Source: Microbacterium sp. 4R-513 (lineage in GTDB: Bacteria > Actinomycetota > Actinomycetes > Actinomycetales > Microbacteriaceae). Taken from it: DNA of 64,000 nucleotides. The notes under the pieces are model-generated. The model had not been told where the DNA came from. It searched no databases and saw only the letters and a program-made list of their open reading frames with translations. This document shows, one piece after another, positions 59,948-64,000 of this stretch. The stretch's first letter is position 1; every line of letters begins with the position of its first letter. Location of the stretch: assembly GCF_011046485.1 (NCBI RefSeq), contig NZ_CP049256.1, forward strand, positions 3,596,001-3,660,000, given 5' to 3'. The position numbers were made by a program, and so were the translations under genes.

Positions 59948-61402
59948 TCAGCGACCCGAGAGCTTCTCGCGAAGAGCCGCGAGAGCCTCGTCGTCCGCGA
60001 GCGTGCCGGCGGGGCCGGACTCGCTCGAGAACGAGCCGCCGAACGAACCGGAGTCCGTCGGGTTCGCAGCCTCGGCCTCGGCGGCCTTGGCGACGGCGGC
60101 CTTGTGGGCCTCCCAGCGACCCTGGGCCGCGGCGTACTCCTGCTCCCACTTCTCGCGCTGCTCGTCGAAGCCCTCGAGCCAGGCACCCGACTCGGGGTCG
60201 AAGCCCTCGGGGTACTTGTACTCGCCACGCTCGTCGTACTCGGTGACCATGCCGTAGAGAGCCGGGTCGAACTCGGTGCCGTTGGGGTCGACCGACTCGT
60301 TCGCCTGCTTGAGCGAGAGCGAGATGCGGCGACGCTCGAGGTCGATGTCGATGATCTTGACGAAGACCTCTTCGCCGACCGACACGACCTGCTCGGCGAG
60401 CTCGACGTGCTTGCCCGAGAGCTCCGAGATGTGCACGAGGCCCTCGATGCCGTCGGCGACGCGGACGAACGCACCGAACGGAACCAGCTTGGTGACCTTG
60501 CCCGGAGCGATCTGACCGATCGCGTGCGTGCGGGCGAAGACCTGCCACGGGTCCTCCTGCGTCGCCTTGAGCGACAGCGAGACGCGCTCGCGGTCGAGGT
60601 CGACCTCGAGGATCTCGACGGTGACCTCCTGGCCCACCTCGACGACCTCGGACGCGTGCTCGATGTGCTTCCACGAGAGCTCGGAGACGTGCACGAGACC
60701 GTCGACGCCGCCGAGGTCGACGAACGCACCGAAGTTGACGATCGACGAGACGGTGCCCTTGCGGACCTGGCCCTTGTGCAGGTTGTTGAGGAACGTGGTG
60801 CGCGACTCGGACTGCGTCTGCTCGAGCAGAGCGCGGCGCGACAGGACGACGTTGTTGCGGTTCTTGTCGAGCTCGAGGATCTTCGCCTCGATCTCCTGGC
60901 CGAGGTACGGCGTGAGGTCGCGGACGCGGCGCAGCTCGATGAGCGAGGCCGGGAGGAAGCCGCGGAGGCCGATGTCGACGATGAGGCCACCCTTGACGAC
61001 CTCGATCACGGAGCCGGTGACGACACCGTCGTTCTCCTTGATCTTCTCGACGTCGCCCCAGGCGCGCTCGTACTGCGCGCGCTTCTTGGAGAGGATGAGG
61101 CGGCCTTCCTTGTCCTCCTTCTGGAGAACGAGGGCTTCGACCTCGTCGCCGACCTTGACGACCTCGTTCGGGTCGACGTCGTGCTTGATGGAGAGCTCGC
61201 GCGAGGGGATGACGCCCTCGGTCTTGAACCCGACGTCGAGGAGGACCTCGTCGCGGTCGACCTTCACGACGGTGCCTTCGATGAGGTCTCCGTCGTTGAA
61301 GGACTTGATGGTCTTCTCGACCGCGGCCAGGAAGTCCTCAGCAGATCCGATGTCGTTGATGGCGACCTGCTTGGTGGCCGGGGCGGTCGTTGCGATAGTC
61401 AT
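59948..61402 (-). CDS. rpsA: 30S ribosomal protein S1
   Basis: A 484-residue protein with four S1 RNA-binding domains (roughly residues 33-105, 120-190, 205-275 and 290-360), each with the FGAFV-type or equivalent core (VNFGAFVDL, VPFGAFVRV). An acidic low-complexity C-terminal tail follows. It helps translation initiation; in a genome with many leaderless messages its load may differ. The ATG at 61402 is chosen; AAGGAC lies 9 nt upstream. It is a single gene. Confidence 0.96.
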   Translation of the reverse strand: MTIATTAPATKQVAINDIGSAEDFLAAVEKTIKSFNDGDLIEGTVVKVDRDEVLLDVGFKTEGVIPSRELSIKHDVDPNEVVKVGDEVEALVLQKEDKEGRLILSKKRAQYERAWGDVEKIKENDGVVTGSVIEVVKGGLIVDIGLRGFLPASLIELRRVRDLTPYLGQEIEAKILELDKNRNNVVLSRRALLEQTQSESRTTFLNNLHKGQVRKGTVSSIVNFGAFVDLGGVDGLVHVSELSWKHIEHASEVVEVGQEVTVEILEVDLDRERVSLSLKATQEDPWQVFARTHAIGQIAPGKVTKLVPFGAFVRVADGIEGLVHISELSGKHVELAEQVVSVGEEVFVKIIDIDLERRRISLSLKQANESVDPNGTEFDPALYGMVTEYDERGEYKYPEGFDPESGAWLEGFDEQREKWEQEYAAAQGRWEAHKAAVAKAAEAEAANPTDSGSFGGSFSSESGPAGTLADDEALAALREKLSGR

Positions 61403-61697
61403 GTAGTGGGTTGTCCTTGTTGGTTTGGGATCTCGGGCTCCGATTCCAGCCGCCGCCGCACAAGGGCGAACGGATGCCACGAACCGAAGCGAAGCGGATT
61501 TTTTCGTGCGATGTCACTTGGGCGCGTTGTACCCAGGCGTGGCGAGATGGCCACACGAGTGACGCTCCAGAGTATCAGAACGCGCTGGTCAGCCGCGATG
61601 TTCCCTCCCCTTCTGTTTCAGGGCCTCGGCGTCCCCGCCCGCTCGTAGACTGACCGCGTCCGGGCGCGCGGGGGCGCGTCTCATCCAGGGGGTGGGC
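61403..61697. other. 295-bp divergent intergenic region between rpsA and the esterase gene
   Basis: There is no gene that I can support here. It should hold the rpsA promoter and leader. GATACT (minus strand, around 61570-61575) is a candidate -10 element, leaving a leader of about 160 nt. I see no clear regulatory fold. Confidence 0.45.
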
Positions 61698-63233
61698 ATG
61701 ACCGAATCACCTGTCGCGGCGTGCGCGGCCGGGACGTTCCGCGGGGCGTCGTCCGACGGCGTCGACGTCTGGCGAGGCATCCGGTACGCCCTCGCCCCCA
61801 CGGGCGAGCGCCGCTTCCGAGACCCGGTCGCGCCGGCGCCGGCGGGCGAGGTCGATGCGCTGTCCTTCGGCGCCGTCGCTCCCCAGCAGCGTCTGCCCGT
61901 GCTCGACCTCGGCGCCGACGCCCGCATGGACGAGGACTGCCTCTTCCTCAACGTGTGGCGCCCGGCGGGCGCTGTCGGCCCGCTACCCGTGATGGTGTGG
62001 CTGCACGGCGGCGCCTACACCTACGGCGCGGGCAGCCAGCCCATGTACGACGCCCGCAGCCTGGTCTGCGCGGGCGACGTCGTCGTCGTGACGCTCAACT
62101 ACCGCATCGGGGCGGTCGGCTTCCTCGACCTGTCGTCGTTCTCCACCGCCGACGAGGAGTACGACGGCAATCTCGCGCTGAAGGATGTGCTGTTGGCGCT
62201 GCGATGGGTGCAGGACAACATCGCCGCGTTCGGCGGCGACCCGAGCCGCGTGTGCGTCTTCGGTGAGTCCGCGGGCGGGGGCCTCGTGACCACGCTCCTC
62301 GCGACGCCGTCTGCCGCCGGCCTCTTCCACCGGGCGATCGCCGAGTCCTCGCCCGCCACGAGCATGTACGGAACGGCGCGTGCGCGCGGCGTCGCGCAGC
62401 AGTTCCTCCGCGAGGCGGGGCTGGATGCCTCGACCGCCGCCGGCGCGCGGAGCCTCAGCGTCGACGCGGTCGTCGCGGCCGGCACGGCGGTGTACGCCGC
62501 GGTGCCCACCGGCGCCCCGGGAACCCTCGCATTCGCGCCCGTCGTCGACGGCCACCTCCTGCCGGAGCCGCCGGCCGACGTCCTCTCGTCGGGTCGGGGC
62601 CTCCCCGTGCCGCTCATGATCGGCACGAACCGGGACGAGGCATCCTTCTTCACGCGCATGAAGAGCCCCCTCATGCCGGTGACCGAGGAGCGCCTGCTGA
62701 AGATGTTCGCCGACATGCGCGCGGAGCGGCCCGACCTGCCGCTGCCGACCCGCGCACAGGTGCTCGAGGCCTACGACGGCGTTCGGCAGAGGGCGGTCGG
62801 AGCGGGGGTCGCACGCGACATCGCGTTCCGGCTGCCGACGCTGTGGGTCGCGGAGGGCCACAGCCGCGTCGCCGACACGTGGCTCTACCGGTTCGATCAT
62901 GCAACGCGCGCCCTCGACGCGCTGGGAATCGGCGCGACGCACGGCGCGGAGCTCGCCTACGTGTGGGGGAACTTCCGCCGGGGCCGCGTCGACCCGACCT
63001 TCTGGCTCGGCGGCCGGCGGGCCGCCGAGGCGGTCTCTCGGCGCGTGCAGGCGCGGTGGCTGGCCTTCGCCCACGGCGAGGCTCCGGACGCGGGAGGCGA
63101 TGCCCCCTCCTGGCCGGCGTACGACGCCGAGTCGCGGTGGACGCTCGTCATCGACGACCGCGACCGGGCCGTCCCCGATCTCGATGCGCCGCTGCGCCGC
63201 AGCTGGGGCGACCGCGTGCTGTCCTTCGGCTGA
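61698..63233 (+). CDS. Carboxylesterase/lipase family protein (type B)
   Basis: A 511-residue type B carboxylesterase. It has RGIRYALAPTGERRFRDP near the start, EDCLFLNVWRP, the oxyanion region WLHGGAYTYGAG, nucleophile GESAGGG (about 62266-62286), and a C-terminal GATHGAELAYVWGNF with the catalytic His. It has no signal peptide. It hydrolyses esters; the natural substrate is unknown. The ATG at 61698 is chosen over the GTG at 61692 because GGGGG lies just upstream at proper spacing. Confidence 0.92.
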   Translation: MTESPVAACAAGTFRGASSDGVDVWRGIRYALAPTGERRFRDPVAPAPAGEVDALSFGAVAPQQRLPVLDLGADARMDEDCLFLNVWRPAGAVGPLPVMVWLHGGAYTYGAGSQPMYDARSLVCAGDVVVVTLNYRIGAVGFLDLSSFSTADEEYDGNLALKDVLLALRWVQDNIAAFGGDPSRVCVFGESAGGGLVTTLLATPSAAGLFHRAIAESSPATSMYGTARARGVAQQFLREAGLDASTAAGARSLSVDAVVAAGTAVYAAVPTGAPGTLAFAPVVDGHLLPEPPADVLSSGRGLPVPLMIGTNRDEASFFTRMKSPLMPVTEERLLKMFADMRAERPDLPLPTRAQVLEAYDGVRQRAVGAGVARDIAFRLPTLWVAEGHSRVADTWLYRFDHATRALDALGIGATHGAELAYVWGNFRRGRVDPTFWLGGRRAAEAVSRRVQARWLAFAHGEAPDAGGDAPSWPAYDAESRWTLVIDDRDRAVPDLDAPLRRSWGDRVLSFG

Positions 63234-63264
63234 CGCGCCCGGTTTCGTCGCGGATCCGCCGCGA

Positions 63265-64000
63265 TCAGCGCGGAACGTCTATCGGAGCCGTCGTCGTGCG
63301 GTCGGGGTCGAAAGGGTCCGAGCGCGCCGCCTCGGGGCCGGGTCCGGAGCGGCCCCGGCGCAGTCCCTCGAGGTGCTCCTCTTCCCGGCGGTGGGCGTCG
63401 GCGAGCCAGTCCCAGCCCGCGGGCTCGCCGGCCGGCCGCTGCGGCAGCGGCGGGCGCGGGGGCACGACGACCTCGCTGCCGGTGTCGTCGGTCTCGAGCG
63501 CCTCGACGTGGTCGCCGTCGTCGGCGTCGTCGTCGGGGGTCGGCTGCGGCATCCGTCCCCCCCATGCCCAGGGGGTGACCCGACACGAACCCGCGCAGGC
63601 CCGCCTGCTGGATAACCCGTTGGATCGTCAGGCCGCGCGCGTCGGGGTCGCCGACGAAGCGGATCTCGCGCAGGCCCTGCTCCTGGGCCGCCGATTCGAA
63701 GACGAAGTGGCCGTAGCCGAGGATGCGGCCGACGAACGGCTTGTGGACCGAGATGTCGAGGATGCGCGAGAGGGGCATGGTCGCGATGCGCTGGGACAGG
63801 ATGCCGTGCACACGGAACACGCGCATGTTCGTGATGACGAAGCGGTCCATGCGGCGCTCGAGGATCCGCCACCCCGCGTGCACGACGATCGCCGCGCCGA
63901 GGAGGAAAGGGACGAGCGGCATCCACGACACCTGCGCGGGCGTGAAGGGCGACAGCAGCACGAGGAGCAGCCCGCCGCTCAGCTCCAGCATCGCCACGAC
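63265..64000 (-). pseudogene. PH-domain (bPH2) membrane protein, partial and frameshifted
   Basis: The 5' end lies beyond the window. The frame from the edge gives LSGGLLLVLLSPF, a second helix, then a bacterial PH domain RMDRFVITNMRVFRVHGILSQR...MPLSRILDISVHK...GYGHFVFESAAQEQGLREIRFV. It then runs into an Arg-rich nonsense tail after GHPLGMGG. The adjoining frame continues sensibly as RMPQPTPDDDADDGDHVEAL to a stop at 63265. One extra base in the C7 run at 63557-63563 explains the break. The acidic linker and WDWLADAHRREEEHLEGL tail are normal for this family. The function is unknown. Confidence 0.82.

Overview
The window is a 64 kb stretch of a high-GC actinobacterial chromosome. The combination of rbpA, whiA, rapZ, opcA, a DtxR/IdeR-type operator, actinobacterial GlgA/GlgC, ctaA/ctaB and many leaderless genes points to the family Microbacteriaceae, most likely Microbacterium or a close relative. 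That is inference from gene content and style; no 16S gene is present. Most of the window is conserved core genome. There is no phage, insertion sequence, CRISPR array, tRNA or rRNA that I could support.

Layout. 1-5400: end of an unrecognised gene, rpmE2, an ABC ATPase, divergent glgA/glgC (glycogen), serB and an alpha/beta hydrolase. 5400-10800: a FabG-type reductase, small membrane proteins, SURF1, an ABC-F ATPase and bioY. 10860-12340: a secreted protein built almost wholly from short-period repeats, and a small orphan gene. 12355-17260: a five-gene iron-siderophore uptake operon read leftward from a DtxR-type operator. 17280-21475: MFS exporter, PLP C-S lyase-like enzyme and a frameshifted serine hydrolase. 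21510-25610: suf Fe-S assembly operon. 25826-29000: ctaA and ctaB (heme A) around a two-TM protein, an 80-bp palindrome and a DUF559 remnant. 29279-37419: pentose-phosphate/glucose operon tkt-tal-pgi-zwf-opcA-pgl. 37501-41244: rbpA, secG, tpiA, pgk, gap, read leftward. 41349-46057: sodA, whiA, rapZ, uvrC. 46063-57650: uvrA, a secreted 5'-nucleotidase, a MarR regulator with a divergent zinc-ribbon protein, uvrB, coaE, a Gly-rich protein, a GIY-YIG zinc protein and an ABC-2 exporter pair. 58580-64000: LolA-like protein, rpsA, a carboxylesterase and a partial PH-domain protein.

Regulation stands out. About fifteen genes show a TANNNT hexamer exactly 6-7 nt before an ATG or GTG, the expected layout of leaderless transcripts. 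Three of them (uvrA, uvrB and the GIY-YIG gene) also carry the RecA-independent DNA-damage promoter pattern (TGTCR, N8, TANNNT) known for PafBC in mycobacteria, which suggests the uncharacterised GIY-YIG protein belongs to the damage regulon. One MarR operator sits over both divergent start points at 52163-52180.

Three genes are shifted by one apparent extra C/G, each within a homopolymer (20543-20547, 25874-25879, 63557-63563). This may be sequencing error or genuine slippage. The most unusual protein is the 340-residue secreted one at 10863-11885: successive tracts carry Gln every fourth residue, Arg every fourth residue, aromatics about every fifth and Gly about every fifth.
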